Source: Candidatus Obscuribacter phosphatis | GTDB taxonomy: Bacteria; Cyanobacteriota; Vampirovibrionia; Obscuribacterales; Obscuribacteraceae | NCBI GenBank assembly: GCA_001899315.1 | Contig: MOYA01000001.1 | Location: forward strand, 310,001-374,000 | Direction: 5' to 3' | Length of the DNA stretch: 64,000 nucleotides | Part shown: positions 8,592 through 17,696 of the stretch, one piece after another | How positions within the stretch are numbered: the first letter of the stretch is position 1 | Layout: every line of letters begins with the position of its first letter | Position numbers and translations under genes: made by a program | Notes under the pieces: generated by a model | Told to the model about the DNA's origin: nothing | The model's database searches: none | Seen by the model: the letters and a program-made list of their open reading frames with translations, nothing else

Positions 8592-9881
8592 CTATTTTGC
8601 TGTAAAGGGTTTGATAGCTTCTGTTTTGTCTAGAAAATAGAGCAGTCGGCAATGGGCAAGAGTGAGTATTGCCACCAAGATTATTGGACCAAAGTTGCCC
8701 ACCGAGCCAAAAAGATAAAGGGTTGTATAGAGCGACGTAAACAGCAAAACAGCGATTGCATGCATACGTAAGTTGAGATCGGTGTTTTGAAAATGGTGTC
8801 CGAAGATGAGCATGCCGGCAATGGTCATGATGCAGAGGTCATAAAAAAGAAAATGAGGCAAGACTAAGGGCAGCACCGAACAGCCGAGCATAATCACCGC
8901 CGGTAGTGCTTGTTCTTTAAAGCGGTTTTGATACTGCAAAGCTTTATATAATGCATGCAAGCCGAACAAACCGCCTAAGCCATAGGTTATTAATTTGGCG
9001 GTCTGTCTCATTTCCACCGGCACTGCTTGCACCACCACCCCTGGCAGAGAAGAAACTAGATAATGCGGATAGTTGTAACGCGGGTCCGAGAATATAGTGT
9101 CGCTGAGTCGAAAAGATGAGAGCCAGGCCTTAATGATATCGATGCCGAATACTCCTATAGTTAAAGCGACAAGAGCAAGCAGTCCTGCTATTAGACCGAC
9201 TAAGCTTTTGTAGCGCCCTTTTAGGCAGTCTGCACCGCTTGCCAGCATGGCGATAGGCAGAAATTGTGGTTTTAAAATAAAAAGCGAATAGCAGAGACCG
9301 GCAAGGAAAGGTCTTTGCTTTTGGGCGGCATAATAGGCGAGAGCTAAAGGTAGTATGCCCAAGACGATGCCTAGATGCCCAATCAGCAAGGTGGCAAAGA
9401 CAGGCAAGAAATAGACCGAAGCAAAAAAGTACATTGCCGCACTGCGGCCGGTGGCACTCTTAATAAGAAAGGCGGAGAGCGCCAGGCAGATTATTGAAAA
9501 AATTTGCCAGGCAAAGAGGGCATAGCGAGTGTCGAAAAAAGCAAAGGGCACCATCAAGAGGGCATTGAGCGGGCTGTACATGTAAATAGCCGTAAAGCCC
9601 TGCCCTAGTGCATCTAGGGTCTGATGCGCAAACTGATTGAAAGGTGTATTGAAAAGGTCTTGAGCGCTTACTGGTGGATAGAGCTGTGCAAATTTGCCCT
9701 GGGCGGTAAGTTTGCCGGCTAGATAGAAAGTCATCAGAAAATCTGAGGCTTGCATCAGCTTTGGTTGTGACAAGGCAGCGGTTAGGGGCACAACAAAAAG
9801 AAAGATTGCGAAGATTCTCTTGTAGAGAAGTCCGGTGGGCGGCATTTTCTTTTGGCTGGACTCTTCCGGGGCGCTGGTCAT
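8592..9881 (-). CDS. GT87-like (DUF2029) polyprenyl-sugar glycosyltransferase
   Basis: This 429-residue integral membrane protein has about ten helices. Features of the GT87/DUF2029 mannosyltransferase group are ASDFLMTFYLAGKLTAQGKF with LYPP in the first outer loop, the segment YMYSPLNALLMVPFAFF, and LKPQFLPIAML. Known members move mannose from polyprenyl-phosphate-mannose onto lipid-linked glycans. The donor and acceptor here are unproven. The divergent neighbour at 9961 encodes a dolichyl-phosphate-glucosyltransferase-like GT2 that could make the lipid-linked sugar donor for this enzyme. Confidence 0.75.
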   Translation of the reverse strand: MTSAPEESSQKKMPPTGLLYKRIFAIFLFVVPLTAALSQPKLMQASDFLMTFYLAGKLTAQGKFAQLYPPVSAQDLFNTPFNQFAHQTLDALGQGFTAIYMYSPLNALLMVPFAFFDTRYALFAWQIFSIICLALSAFLIKSATGRSAAMYFFASVYFLPVFATLLIGHLGIVLGILPLALAYYAAQKQRPFLAGLCYSLFILKPQFLPIAMLASGADCLKGRYKSLVGLIAGLLALVALTIGVFGIDIIKAWLSSFRLSDTIFSDPRYNYPHYLVSSLPGVVVQAVPVEMRQTAKLITYGLGGLFGLHALYKALQYQNRFKEQALPAVIMLGCSVLPLVLPHFLFYDLCIMTIAGMLIFGHHFQNTDLNLRMHAIAVLLFTSLYTTLYLFGSVGNFGPIILVAILTLAHCRLLYFLDKTEAIKPFTAK

Positions 9882-9960
9882 GTTTGGTAAGGCTTCTTAA
9901 GGTGTAAGAAAATGTTAGCATGTGCCCCTATGGTCTAAAGTAGCCAATCAAAAGGATGCG

Positions 9961-10695
9961 ATGGAGCCCCGGATTACACTAATTCTGCCGGCATATAACG
10001 AAGAGAAGCGGATTGGTCCCACCGTTCTGGCTCTTGCAAAGTACCTTGCTTCTAGGCAGTCGGCTTATTCTGCCGAACTCATGGTCGTTTGCGATGGTTG
10101 TAAGGACCGGACAGCCGATGTCGCTCGCGAAAATTTTGCGGAAGCGGCTGTGGGCGATTCGGTCAAGTTTGCAGTACTTGATCTAAAGCCCAATCAAGGC
10201 AAGGGTAACGCTGTTAAAGAAGGCATGCTGGCTGCATCTGGCGACTATATCTTTTTTACCGACGCCGATCTTTCTTTTGCCCCAGAGGTTCTGGAAGATT
10301 TTCTGGGCGGCTTGATGGCAGGGGCTGATGTTTGCATAGCCCAGCGTAAGCGCGAAACCCAGTATCCTAGTTTAGCCAGGCGCTTAGTGGCTCTTGGCTC
10401 TCGTTGGCTTATCGGGAATATCATCTTGCCCGGTATCAGAGATACACAGGCTGGTTTTAAGGGTTTCAAGCGAGAATGCGCCAGAACACTCTTTTCGCTG
10501 ACCAAGATCAAGCGTTTTCTCTTTGACCTAGAAGTTTTGCTTTTAGCTCGCACCAAAGGCTATCGTATCGAGAAAGTCTATGTCGACTGGGTCGACCGCG
10601 AGGGCTCGACCGTCAACATCGCACTCGACACTTCGCGTTCTCTTAGAGACCTTTTCCTTATCCTCTTTTGGCTATATACCGGTCAATATAAGTAG
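9961..10695 (+). CDS. GT2 family glycosyltransferase, polyprenyl-phosphate sugar synthase type
   Basis: This protein has about 244 residues. The start is the ATG preceded by AAAAGGATGCG; the longer GTG form at 9922 adds residues unlike the family. It opens with ITLILPAYNEEKRIGPTVLA, then VVCDGCKDRTADVA, NQGKGNAVKEGM and the metal-binding FFTDADLSF (DxD). IRDTQAGFKGF and DLEVLLLA follow the dolichyl-phosphate beta-glucosyltransferase (ALG5/DPM1-like) pattern. It would transfer a sugar from a nucleotide donor to polyprenyl phosphate on the cytoplasmic face, feeding the GT-C and GT87 enzymes nearby. There is no obvious transmembrane helix, only a hydrophobic C-terminal stretch (LRDLFLILFWLY). 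Confidence 0.87.
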   Translation: MEPRITLILPAYNEEKRIGPTVLALAKYLASRQSAYSAELMVVCDGCKDRTADVARENFAEAAVGDSVKFAVLDLKPNQGKGNAVKEGMLAASGDYIFFTDADLSFAPEVLEDFLGGLMAGADVCIAQRKRETQYPSLARRLVALGSRWLIGNIILPGIRDTQAGFKGFKRECARTLFSLTKIKRFLFDLEVLLLARTKGYRIEKVYVDWVDREGSTVNIALDTSRSLRDLFLILFWLYTGQYK

Positions 10696-10721
10696 CATTG
10701 AGAACCTAGGTCGGCTGCTCT

Positions 10722-12197
10722 TTATAGTGAGTTGAGGAAGGCCAGCAGAGCATCTTGGTCTGCTTTAGGCAAAGCAGCATAGGCTTGTTTAGACTTTTCT
10801 GCTTGTCCGCCATGGTACATGATGGCATCGTGCACCACTTGAGTGCGTCCATCATGCAAGAGGAACTTCTTGAAGCGCAGACCCCAAAGCGGGGTGGTTC
10901 TCCATTCGCCGCCCTTGGCACCTTCTTGTGGGAAGCCGTCAGCCAGCTCTTTGCCCATTTGATGCACAAGGAAGTCTGAATAAGGATAGAACTTCTTGTT
11001 GGAAAGGGCGTCTACTTTCATATAGTTTAGTTTAGGCAGTGGACTGTCGGGGTCTATGACATAGCCGACGGGGGTGGTGTTCATAGAGGGTTGATGACAG
11101 ACGGCACAGTTTGTCTGGGCAAAGAGCTTTTCGCCGCGCTTCACTTCTTCGGTGATTTCGCCACGCTTGGGCGGTGCCAAAAGCGCTTGGAAGTAATTGA
11201 GTTTGACAAGTATGTCACCCTTGTCGTTTGGTCCCGGTGGTATCACCTGATAGACCTCTTTAGGGAAGATGCCGAATGACTTTGATGAGTTTTCGGTGGA
11301 ATTGAGATAAGTGGTCAGACCCAGCTCAATATTCATCGCTCCGGTGGTGAAGTTGAAGAGATTGACGTTTTGGTTCTTCCAACCGAAGCGACCGACTCTT
11401 GGTGCTTCTGTATAACGGTCGACGGCAGAAATGGGGCGACCGGCCATTTCTGGATGCTCAATATTTTGTTTGATTGAGTTGGCGATAATATCGGCGTCGG
11501 CGATATTGTCTATGAGACCGTCGCCAAAAATCGGCGGCGAGTGTCTTGGTGAGATGATGTCGGCATTGGCTGGAATCATGTCGGCATCAACTTGAATGTG
11601 GAAGGGCAAAAGGTCTGGATCTTCAGTTGTAATGGAACGCTTCTGCTGCGATGGTCCGCCCTTTTCAAGAAAGAAATCAACATCTCTTTTGCCGATAGAC
11701 TCAGCCACTTCGGCGAAGGGTTTCTTAGATTTGGGCGATGACGGTAGTCTTCTTGCGAAATTGACTATGGAGGTGCTGGAATTATCGCGACCTTCACCAC
11801 CGACGGCATAGCCTGGCTGACCGTGACATTCAAAGCAACTTTCGCCGTTGAAGAGCGGTCCAAGACCTTCTTTCACTGTAAACTTTTTTTTGAAAAGAAC
11901 TTTGCCTTCCTCGAAAGCTTTCAGTTGTCTGGCGCTTAGACCTTCCACCGGCTCGCCGCGGTTGTCGGTTGGATCTTTTCTGTCTTTGTTCTGAGCATTT
12001 GTAGGCGAGAAACTAAAATAATTGACCGGCACATCTTTATAGGTTGTCCAGACAATCTGCGCCACCACTATTACTGCCAGCACTATGAAGAGCTGGGTGA
12101 ACTTCCTATTTAAGAAAGATAGAACTGGTTTCTTGCTCAAGTTTTTACCTGCGGTTCGTTTTGACCTTGTTCTTACTTTATCATGGGGGAATTCCAC
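10722..12197 (-). CDS. Membrane-anchored di-heme cytochrome c (DHOR/DUF1111 family)
   Basis: This 491-residue protein has one N-terminal membrane anchor (about 34-51) and two heme c motifs: CFECH at 121-125, followed by GQPGYAVGG, and CAVCH at 364-368. The layout, with ISPRHSPPIFGDGLIDNI between the hemes and LLHDGRTQVVHDAIMYHGG near the end, matches the di-heme oxidoreductase or DUF1111 'thiol oxidoreductase-like' family. These are periplasmic electron carriers or peroxidase relatives. It needs cytochrome c maturation, none of which is in the window, although a DsbD-like reductase is encoded at 37 kb. The substrate is unknown. It is divergent from the pseudopilin cluster. Confidence 0.85.
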   Translation of the reverse strand: MEFPHDKVRTRSKRTAGKNLSKKPVLSFLNRKFTQLFIVLAVIVVAQIVWTTYKDVPVNYFSFSPTNAQNKDRKDPTDNRGEPVEGLSARQLKAFEEGKVLFKKKFTVKEGLGPLFNGESCFECHGQPGYAVGGEGRDNSSTSIVNFARRLPSSPKSKKPFAEVAESIGKRDVDFFLEKGGPSQQKRSITTEDPDLLPFHIQVDADMIPANADIISPRHSPPIFGDGLIDNIADADIIANSIKQNIEHPEMAGRPISAVDRYTEAPRVGRFGWKNQNVNLFNFTTGAMNIELGLTTYLNSTENSSKSFGIFPKEVYQVIPPGPNDKGDILVKLNYFQALLAPPKRGEITEEVKRGEKLFAQTNCAVCHQPSMNTTPVGYVIDPDSPLPKLNYMKVDALSNKKFYPYSDFLVHQMGKELADGFPQEGAKGGEWRTTPLWGLRFKKFLLHDGRTQVVHDAIMYHGGQAEKSKQAYAALPKADQDALLAFLNSL

Positions 12198-12266
12198 CCT
12201 TTAGAAAGCGGCTCTTTCGGGTAAAGTAAGTATGTTCGGCTTACACTTCAGTTTTAGTACTTTTCA

Positions 12267-12776
12267 ATGCATAGGGCAAGCAAAATTTCATCTAGAGACA
12301 AAAACAAAAAAGGAGGCGTGCTCGCCGAGAGCCCGTTGGCTTTCTTTGTCATGTCCCTCGTGATCTTCTTCATGATTTCAATGTTCTCGCTCTTGTGCGG
12401 CTACGCTACGCTCAACTTTGCCTGCTCGGCTGCCGCTCGCGAGGCAGGGGCTTCTCAGACTAAGACCGGTGCTCGAGCTGCTATGCAGAGAGTTGGTGCC
12501 GCTATCTTGACGGGACCATTGGGCGCTTTTGGTGGCATCACCCCCCGCAATCCCTCAGGCTTAGCCCTGCGGACTTTTCGGGTGCCCGACGGTGGCAGCC
12601 CCGAGCCTTATGATCTCGGTGTGGGCGCCAACGTGCAGGTAGACCAGAAAATTTATTCATACACTTATGTCGTCGATGCTACTTATTCTATTCAGCCGAT
12701 ACTTTTCCCCTTCAGTTTCCAGGCTAAGGCTCAAAGTACCTGTGCTGTAGAGCATCCGGAGGGAATTGGTCTATAG
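12267..12776 (+). CDS. TadE/TadG-like pseudopilin-type membrane protein
   Basis: This 169-residue protein has a short basic N-terminus, one long hydrophobic helix (about 24-52) beginning SPLAFFVMSLVIFFMISMFS, then AAREAGASQTKTGARAAMQR and a beta-rich outer domain. Single-helix proteins of this shape with 'AAREA' right after the helix are typical of TadE-like minor pseudopilins. It is the first of four codirectional genes of similar style. The stop codon context GGTCTATAG is echoed twice in the short gap that follows. The family call is by shape and is moderately sure. Confidence 0.6.
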   Translation: MHRASKISSRDKNKKGGVLAESPLAFFVMSLVIFFMISMFSLLCGYATLNFACSAAAREAGASQTKTGARAAMQRVGAAILTGPLGAFGGITPRNPSGLALRTFRVPDGGSPEPYDLGVGANVQVDQKIYSYTYVVDATYSIQPILFPFSFQAKAQSTCAVEHPEGIGL

Positions 12777-12798
12777 AAGAAAAAGGTCTATGGTCTAT
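12768..12798 (+). repeat. GGTCTAT repeat beginning at a gene's last codons
   Basis: GGTCTAT occurs at 12768-12774, 12785-12791 and 12792-12798. The first copy is the final Gly-Leu codons plus the T of the TAG stop of the TadE-like gene. It is a small example of the 3'-end-related repeats seen elsewhere in the window. Confidence 0.7.
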
Positions 12799-12812
12799 AA
12801 AGGAATAGGTCA

Positions 12813-13331
12813 GTGATATTTAGCAAGAGGCACTTATCAAAAAGGACAGGAAGAAGAAGCGGTCAGCAACTGGTGGAACTGGCTGCTGGTCTCTTGGTTC
12901 TCATTCCGATATTTCTATTGATAATCGATGTGGTGGTCTTTTATCTTGCTGCCACCCTCAACGATAATGCTTGCCGTGATGCTGCCCGTGCCGCATCAGT
13001 CATTGAGCCTGTTGCCTCCGATTCATCCGGCAACTTGTCCGGCTCCAGCCCCATTAGGCAGCGTGCCGCATCGGTGGTGACAAAGATGCAGCACCTAGAC
13101 GGCTATATCATTGGTCCGCGCCTGCAAACAGTAAGTCTCTCTTCCGACTTTAAGCGCCCTACAAACGCCATTATGGGTGGCAACTTTGAAGGCAGTGTCG
13201 AGGTCACGACCCAAGTCGATTACAGACTGCCAGCAACTATTCCTGGTATCTTGCCCGCCCAGGTCACTCTTACTTCAAGGCAGTCATTTCCACTGACAGC
13301 AGTACTTGCGCCACAGGTCGTTCCGCTCTAG
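12813..13331 (+). CDS. TadE-like pseudopilin family protein
   Basis: This 172-residue protein starts at GTG, preceded by AGGAATAGGT. It has the TadE pattern: a basic stretch, GQQLVELAAGLLVLIPIFLL leading into one membrane helix (about 18-46), then NDNACRDAARAASV. The Glu in VELA is in the place of the conserved Glu of type IV-like pilins. The outer domain ends with strands typical of TadE (TLTSRQSFPLTAVL). It is probably part of a Flp-like surface assembly with its neighbours. The ATPase, prepilin peptidase and secretin are not in this window. Confidence 0.72.
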   Translation: MIFSKRHLSKRTGRRSGQQLVELAAGLLVLIPIFLLIIDVVVFYLAATLNDNACRDAARAASVIEPVASDSSGNLSGSSPIRQRAASVVTKMQHLDGYIIGPRLQTVSLSSDFKRPTNAIMGGNFEGSVEVTTQVDYRLPATIPGILPAQVTLTSRQSFPLTAVLAPQVVPL

Positions 13332-13361
13332 CATCTCTATATTCCTACGGAAAGGTTCAAA

Positions 13362-13823
13362 ATGACTGATAATGCAAATGAAACCCCGGTAGAGGCATCC
13401 GAAAAGCCCGAAGAAGGCAAGCGTATATCTAACTGGGCTGCTTTTGTCGAGTCTTGGAATTATGTCGGCAAAGCTATGAAGGACCCTTCCATTCAAATAA
13501 GATCTGGCGACAAAGCCAGTGCTGCTCTATTGAAAGGGGCAATCTTTGGAGCTTTCTTGTTCTTAGCAGTGCCATGCTTTGGTCCTAAGAGTTCTGCTAT
13601 CTGGTGCTATCTCTTGGCCGACGTCTTATTTTTTGCCGCTGCTTTCTTGTTTGTGGTCAGTCGTTTTGGCGTACTGAGAGTCATGTCTCTGCGTCATGCC
13701 TTGGTGTGCTGGCAGCTCATGATCGGCACCAGTCTGCTTTCGGTGGCGATGGCAGTGAACCTGGTCTTCATAATAGTTGTCTTGGTGGCCGGTCGATATA
13801 TCGCTCAGCTGACGCCGCAGTAG
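13362..13823 (+). CDS. Small multi-spanning membrane protein of unknown function
   Basis: This 153-residue protein has a charged, disordered N-terminus (about 1-22, rich in Glu and Pro) and three or four hydrophobic segments between residues 57 and 147 (LLKGAIFGAFLFLAV, IWCYLLADVLFFAAAFLFVV, LLSVAMAVNLVFIIVVLVAG). I do not recognise the family. Its position between two TadE-like genes and the TadG-like gene, in the same direction with short gaps (30 bp upstream), suggests it belongs to the same operon and may help membrane assembly. Confidence 0.6.
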   Translation: MTDNANETPVEASEKPEEGKRISNWAAFVESWNYVGKAMKDPSIQIRSGDKASAALLKGAIFGAFLFLAVPCFGPKSSAIWCYLLADVLFFAAAFLFVVSRFGVLRVMSLRHALVCWQLMIGTSLLSVAMAVNLVFIIVVLVAGRYIAQLTPQ

Positions 13824-13987
13824 GGGCTCTGGCAAGAATAAGTTAATCTCAAAAGCGCCTGCATTGGCAAAATCACCATTGAAAAATGGCAGCTTTTCCA
13901 TTATTGTTAAAATTGTTTCACGTACTAAGCTGGGCGATCCAACTTGCCGATCGGCGGGTTTCGATTTCCTTGGAGAAGGTCAATCCT

Positions 13988-16690
13988 ATGATGAGAGTCA
14001 AAAGGGGAAGCACCTTGATATACGGGTTGGCAGCGTTTTTAGCTGTCGCTCTTATCTTTGGCTTCATAACCCTCAATTATCAACAGTTATTTGGATTCCA
14101 AAAGCAGGCTCAAAATGCTGTCGATGCTGCAGCTATCGCGGTCGCTAAGGATGTTCAGCGCGTTACTATTCTCGACCCTAGGCTGGGGCGAGTCGGTGTA
14201 GTCGACCAATACGGCACAGGCGGTCTCGAACAAAGACCGATTCTATCTATAAATACCGTATTAGCTACTGCTCGCCTCGATGGTCTTGTGGCCAGCCAGC
14301 TCAATAACACGACGATGATTGCTGCTGCCGGTCAAGATTTGAACAATGCCAAAGCGGCGGCACGCAACTTGGCTCGTTCGATGAACGATTACATCGGCGG
14401 CGGCAGTGCTCAAGATGTAGACGGCAAGTCAATCAACGGCGGCAATCTCCTCAATATTGCTGCAAATGCTTATAACGCCAACAACCGCCGTTCATCTAGA
14501 GGCTATAAAGACCTCAGCCCTTCCGACTTTTCAGTTGAGATAGGCGATCTGCGCTCTACTTTCGGCAGCCAGGGTGTAACCAACACACCTTGTCCCAGCC
14601 CTGAGAGCATGGATGGTCTGGGCGGCAACCAGGCTTATTTCGCCCGGGTAAACGGCACTCGTTTCTACCGCGCCAAAGTTGATATTCCAAGCCCTATCGG
14701 TTCAATCATGCTCTCCAACTTGGCTGAGCAAGTACGCTTAGTTGATAAAGGGCTCTTCGAAGGCTTAGATGCCAATGCCGGCGTTATCCCCGCTGTAATC
14801 AAGCTCACTGCCCGTGAGAAAGCTGTCGCTTCGGCGCCTCAACAAGGCACTGGTGCTCTGCCTTCCGGCACAGTACATTCAGTAGCTTGTGCTCAGATGG
14901 GTGGACCGAGATTGCCTGCCACATCCGGTGTGCTGCGCATCGAGTTCCCTCAGGGCATGCCTCCTGTCGGCGCTCCCGCTCCCTTTGCAAATAATGTGGT
15001 CACACCTCTGACCATCATGAATGCTTCGCAAATAACTTCCATTGGACAGAACGGCAATGCCGCCCCCTGGTCGGGTAACGGTCGCTACTTCACCGCCAAT
15101 GGCGGTGCCTTCCCAGGTTCTGGTTCGATTGCTCCTTCCAACTTTATGGGACGCAACCAGGACAACCCCTCGATCTCACTCAGTCTCTTTGTTTATGACT
15201 GGTTGCGCAACGAAGGCATCAAGCCCAATGTCGATTCGGTTGTCAGAGCCTTGCGCAACGTTGATTTGCGCAACACTCCAGTCGGACAGACTGTGGCTGT
15301 GGTGCCCAGCGATACAGTCAATACCGAGCGCGACATTCTTACAGCCTTCTTGGCTCCCGATGCCCGCGCTCAGAGACCGCCCGTTGGTGATCCAAACAAC
15401 GTCTACGGCGCCATCTTCCGCTTGGTCGATGCCAATGCCGCTATGACTCCCGGTCAAGACGACCGTTCATTGGTGAACTTCAATGGCGCCAATGCCCAGC
15501 GTTATGTAGACCAGGCTTATACATTCAGAATGCAAGCCAGTGTGCCCCAGCAACTTGCTTGGGCTCAGCAGAGTTCTACTCTAGCAACCGGTATGGACAA
15601 AGACGGTAATGCCACCACCACTGATGGTAACCCCGTCACCGATCTATATGATCTTGAGCGTGAACTGCTTGATACCAAGCAGATTGCCAACAATACCGAC
15701 CTGGCTGCTCAGAGAGTGCTGGCTAAGTACAGACCGCTATTGGCTGCTGCCCAAGCTAGGCTGGCTGCCGCTCAAGCGGCATACACCAGAGCCCTGCAGG
15801 CGGCAAACAATGACGAGAATGACTCTACTGTCATTGCCGCCAAGCAAGAAGTTGACGCTGCTCAAGCACTGGTCAACAAATATCAGGCTGTGGTTGACCG
15901 GGCAACCAATGCTGCCAATAACGGCAAGATGGGTGTGCGTGTCGTAGACACTGTCATCAATAACCTGCTGGCTGTGACAGCCATGGGCACCAAGAAGATC
16001 AAAGCCGGTGACTTTATGCTCGCCCGCAGCATTCCTTTCTTTGCGCCCAAGACAGCTGCCACCGATGCTGCCATCGAAGGCACCGACCCGGTTCCCACCG
16101 GTCAGGTCAGCAATGCTCGCGGCTCCAAGAACTGGGTCGATAACGGCATGTATATCATGGGTGGTACCGTTCCTCCCAATATCAACATCGCCATGTCTGA
16201 TGTAACCGGTGTATTCCAGCCGGTCTTCGCTCAGAGTGTCGTACCCTCTTCTCTCACCCGCAACTTCCGCATGATTGTCCGCGGCGATGCCACTGCCGGT
16301 GATGGTAGTGTACTGGTCAGCGTAGCCAATAACGGCCCCAGCGCCACCAGCAATCCGCAGTCGATCTTGCGTGGACAGCTCAACTATCAGGCTTTGAACG
16401 TCTATACTGAGCCGCCCACCAGAACCAATCCTTGCACAATCAACTGGTCGATTATGGCGCGTAACAATGCCTATTCCACCCAGGCAGATTGCCGCAAGCC
16501 TCCCAAGCCCGGTGACCCCGAGTCGGAAGGCAATGTGCTCGATTGTTCAAGAGCACAGGGCCAGACCAACCCTGATGGTTCAGCTAAGGCCTGTGACTCG
16601 GAAGTGGCTCAGTGGCAATTCACATCACCTTTGCCTAACTGCCCGCCTCCTCCGATTCCGCCAGGCGGACCGCCCGGTGAGTCGCACTAA
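13988..16690 (+). CDS. Large TadG-like protein
   Basis: This protein has about 900 residues. I start at ATG 13988 because GGAGAAGG lies 8 bases before it; the upstream ATG at 13886 has no ribosome site and would put 34 residues before the membrane helix. The N-terminus (MMRVKRGSTLIYGLAAFLAV, then NAVDAAAIAVAKDVQR) is the TadG/Tad-like pattern: one membrane helix followed by 'DAAALAAA'-type residues. The long outer part is rich in Asn, Ala, Gly and Thr, and contains a coiled-coil stretch (LAAAQARLAAAQAAYTRALQ, about residues 590-640). It ends in a Pro/Gly-rich tail (PPPPIPPGGPPGE). TadG is usually far shorter, so this may be a surface adhesin anchored like TadG. Confidence 0.7.
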   Translation: MMRVKRGSTLIYGLAAFLAVALIFGFITLNYQQLFGFQKQAQNAVDAAAIAVAKDVQRVTILDPRLGRVGVVDQYGTGGLEQRPILSINTVLATARLDGLVASQLNNTTMIAAAGQDLNNAKAAARNLARSMNDYIGGGSAQDVDGKSINGGNLLNIAANAYNANNRRSSRGYKDLSPSDFSVEIGDLRSTFGSQGVTNTPCPSPESMDGLGGNQAYFARVNGTRFYRAKVDIPSPIGSIMLSNLAEQVRLVDKGLFEGLDANAGVIPAVIKLTAREKAVASAPQQGTGALPSGTVHSVACAQMGGPRLPATSGVLRIEFPQGMPPVGAPAPFANNVVTPLTIMNASQITSIGQNGNAAPWSGNGRYFTANGGAFPGSGSIAPSNFMGRNQDNPSISLSLFVYDWLRNEGIKPNVDSVVRALRNVDLRNTPVGQTVAVVPSDTVNTERDILTAFLAPDARAQRPPVGDPNNVYGAIFRLVDANAAMTPGQDDRSLVNFNGANAQRYVDQAYTFRMQASVPQQLAWAQQSSTLATGMDKDGNATTTDGNPVTDLYDLERELLDTKQIANNTDLAAQRVLAKYRPLLAAAQARLAAAQAAYTRALQAANNDENDSTVIAAKQEVDAAQALVNKYQAVVDRATNAANNGKMGVRVVDTVINNLLAVTAMGTKKIKAGDFMLARSIPFFAPKTAATDAAIEGTDPVPTGQVSNARGSKNWVDNGMYIMGGTVPPNINIAMSDVTGVFQPVFAQSVVPSSLTRNFRMIVRGDATAGDGSVLVSVANNGPSATSNPQSILRGQLNYQALNVYTEPPTRTNPCTINWSIMARNNAYSTQADCRKPPKPGDPESEGNVLDCSRAQGQTNPDGSAKACDSEVAQWQFTSPLPNCPPPPIPPGGPPGESH

Positions 16691-16706
16691 AGCAAGTGAT
16701 AACCAG

Positions 16707-16740
16707 AAAGAGAGCCGAAGTTATTCGGCTCTCTTTTCTT
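16707..16740 (+). terminator. Rho-independent terminator of the pseudopilin cluster
   Basis: AAAGAGAGCCGAA (16707-16719) pairs perfectly with TTCGGCTCTCTTT (16724-16736) over a 4-base loop, and TCTTTT follows. It stands 16 bases after the TadG-like stop and just before the end of the convergent EEP gene, so it may work in both directions. Confidence 0.88.
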
Positions 16741-16749
16741 TTGGGTGAT

Positions 16750-17694
16750 TTACCGGCTCAGCTTCAATGTCGCAACCATGGGTCTGTGGTCCGAACCACT
16801 TTCTGAACCAAAAGCAAAATTTTCAACAGTGAAGTGTTTTGAGACAAAGATATGGTCGAGAGGCAGTCTGAAAGGTGGCGGCAGTTTGACGTGCCAACTC
16901 TGCGGGGCGTATTTAGGCAGAGCGGTGACCTCCTTTAACTGGGCAGCGAAAATTGGTTTCATATGCGGTGACCATGAGGCGCAATTGAAATCGCCCAAGA
17001 CCAAAACCGGGTCTTTAGATTTTGCGGCCCCGGCAGCTAGTTGCGCTATTTCATTGTTTCTACATCTAAAATAGTCATCTAGAACAGGTGGTAGAGTGTG
17101 TACAGAAAATACTTTGATGGACTGTCCATCCTTCACCACTGTGGCTTCTATAGATACGGTCTCTTGCTCGGTCTTGTGCATCTGGCAATCTTTAAGTGGA
17201 TAGCGGCTCAATATATTTGGATAAGCTCCCATCATTTCCTTTTGAGAAAGAAGGTCATTGGTGAATGGTGCAATCTCTTGCAAGCACAGAATATCTGCAC
17301 CGCAATTAAGTGTTGATATTATCTTGTCTTTGGCATAATTGAGATTGTTGATATTGCACTGCATTACCTTGATTTGGCCGCCGGCTTTATCACTTGACGC
17401 AGCCTCTTTTGAAATGGTTTGCACTGCTTGTAATTGCCAAAGGTTGACTAGCAGGGCTAAACCGTTGGCTAGAGCAATAAACTTGTTTGTGCGGCCGCTT
17501 GCTCTAATTGTCTTGCTTAGACCAAGTAAGAGAATGAAGGCGCTGACCAAGATTAGTTGATAGACAAACTGGCAGCATAAATCGCACCAAAAACTTGTTT
17601 GGGCAAATAAGCCAATTAGGGTGGCGCTGATGCAGCCTATGCCAAACAGCCTGTAAAAGGCAAATAAGTAAAGCTTTGCTTGCAAGAGAAGCAC
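16750..17694 (-). CDS. Membrane-bound endonuclease/exonuclease/phosphatase-fold protein (paralog 1)
   Basis: This protein has about 314 residues. The frame is open back to 17928, but that would overlap the upstream gene by 230 bp. I choose GTG 17694, two bases after that gene's stop; TTG 17685 preceded by AGAGGTG is equally possible. Three hydrophobic helices precede a soluble EEP domain: VMQCNINNLN, LQEIAPF, VFSVHTLPP, GDFNCASWSPHMKPIF, DHIFVS and GSDHRP. These are the metal-binding Asn/Glu/Asp/His positions of the DNase I/synaptojanin superfamily. The real substrate could be nucleic acid, a phosphodiester lipid or a sugar phosphate. It is a tandem paralog of the next gene. Confidence 0.85.
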   Translation of the reverse strand: MLLLQAKLYLFAFYRLFGIGCISATLIGLFAQTSFWCDLCCQFVYQLILVSAFILLLGLSKTIRASGRTNKFIALANGLALLVNLWQLQAVQTISKEAASSDKAGGQIKVMQCNINNLNYAKDKIISTLNCGADILCLQEIAPFTNDLLSQKEMMGAYPNILSRYPLKDCQMHKTEQETVSIEATVVKDGQSIKVFSVHTLPPVLDDYFRCRNNEIAQLAAGAAKSKDPVLVLGDFNCASWSPHMKPIFAAQLKEVTALPKYAPQSWHVKLPPPFRLPLDHIFVSKHFTVENFAFGSESGSDHRPMVATLKLSR

Positions 17695-17696
17695 CT

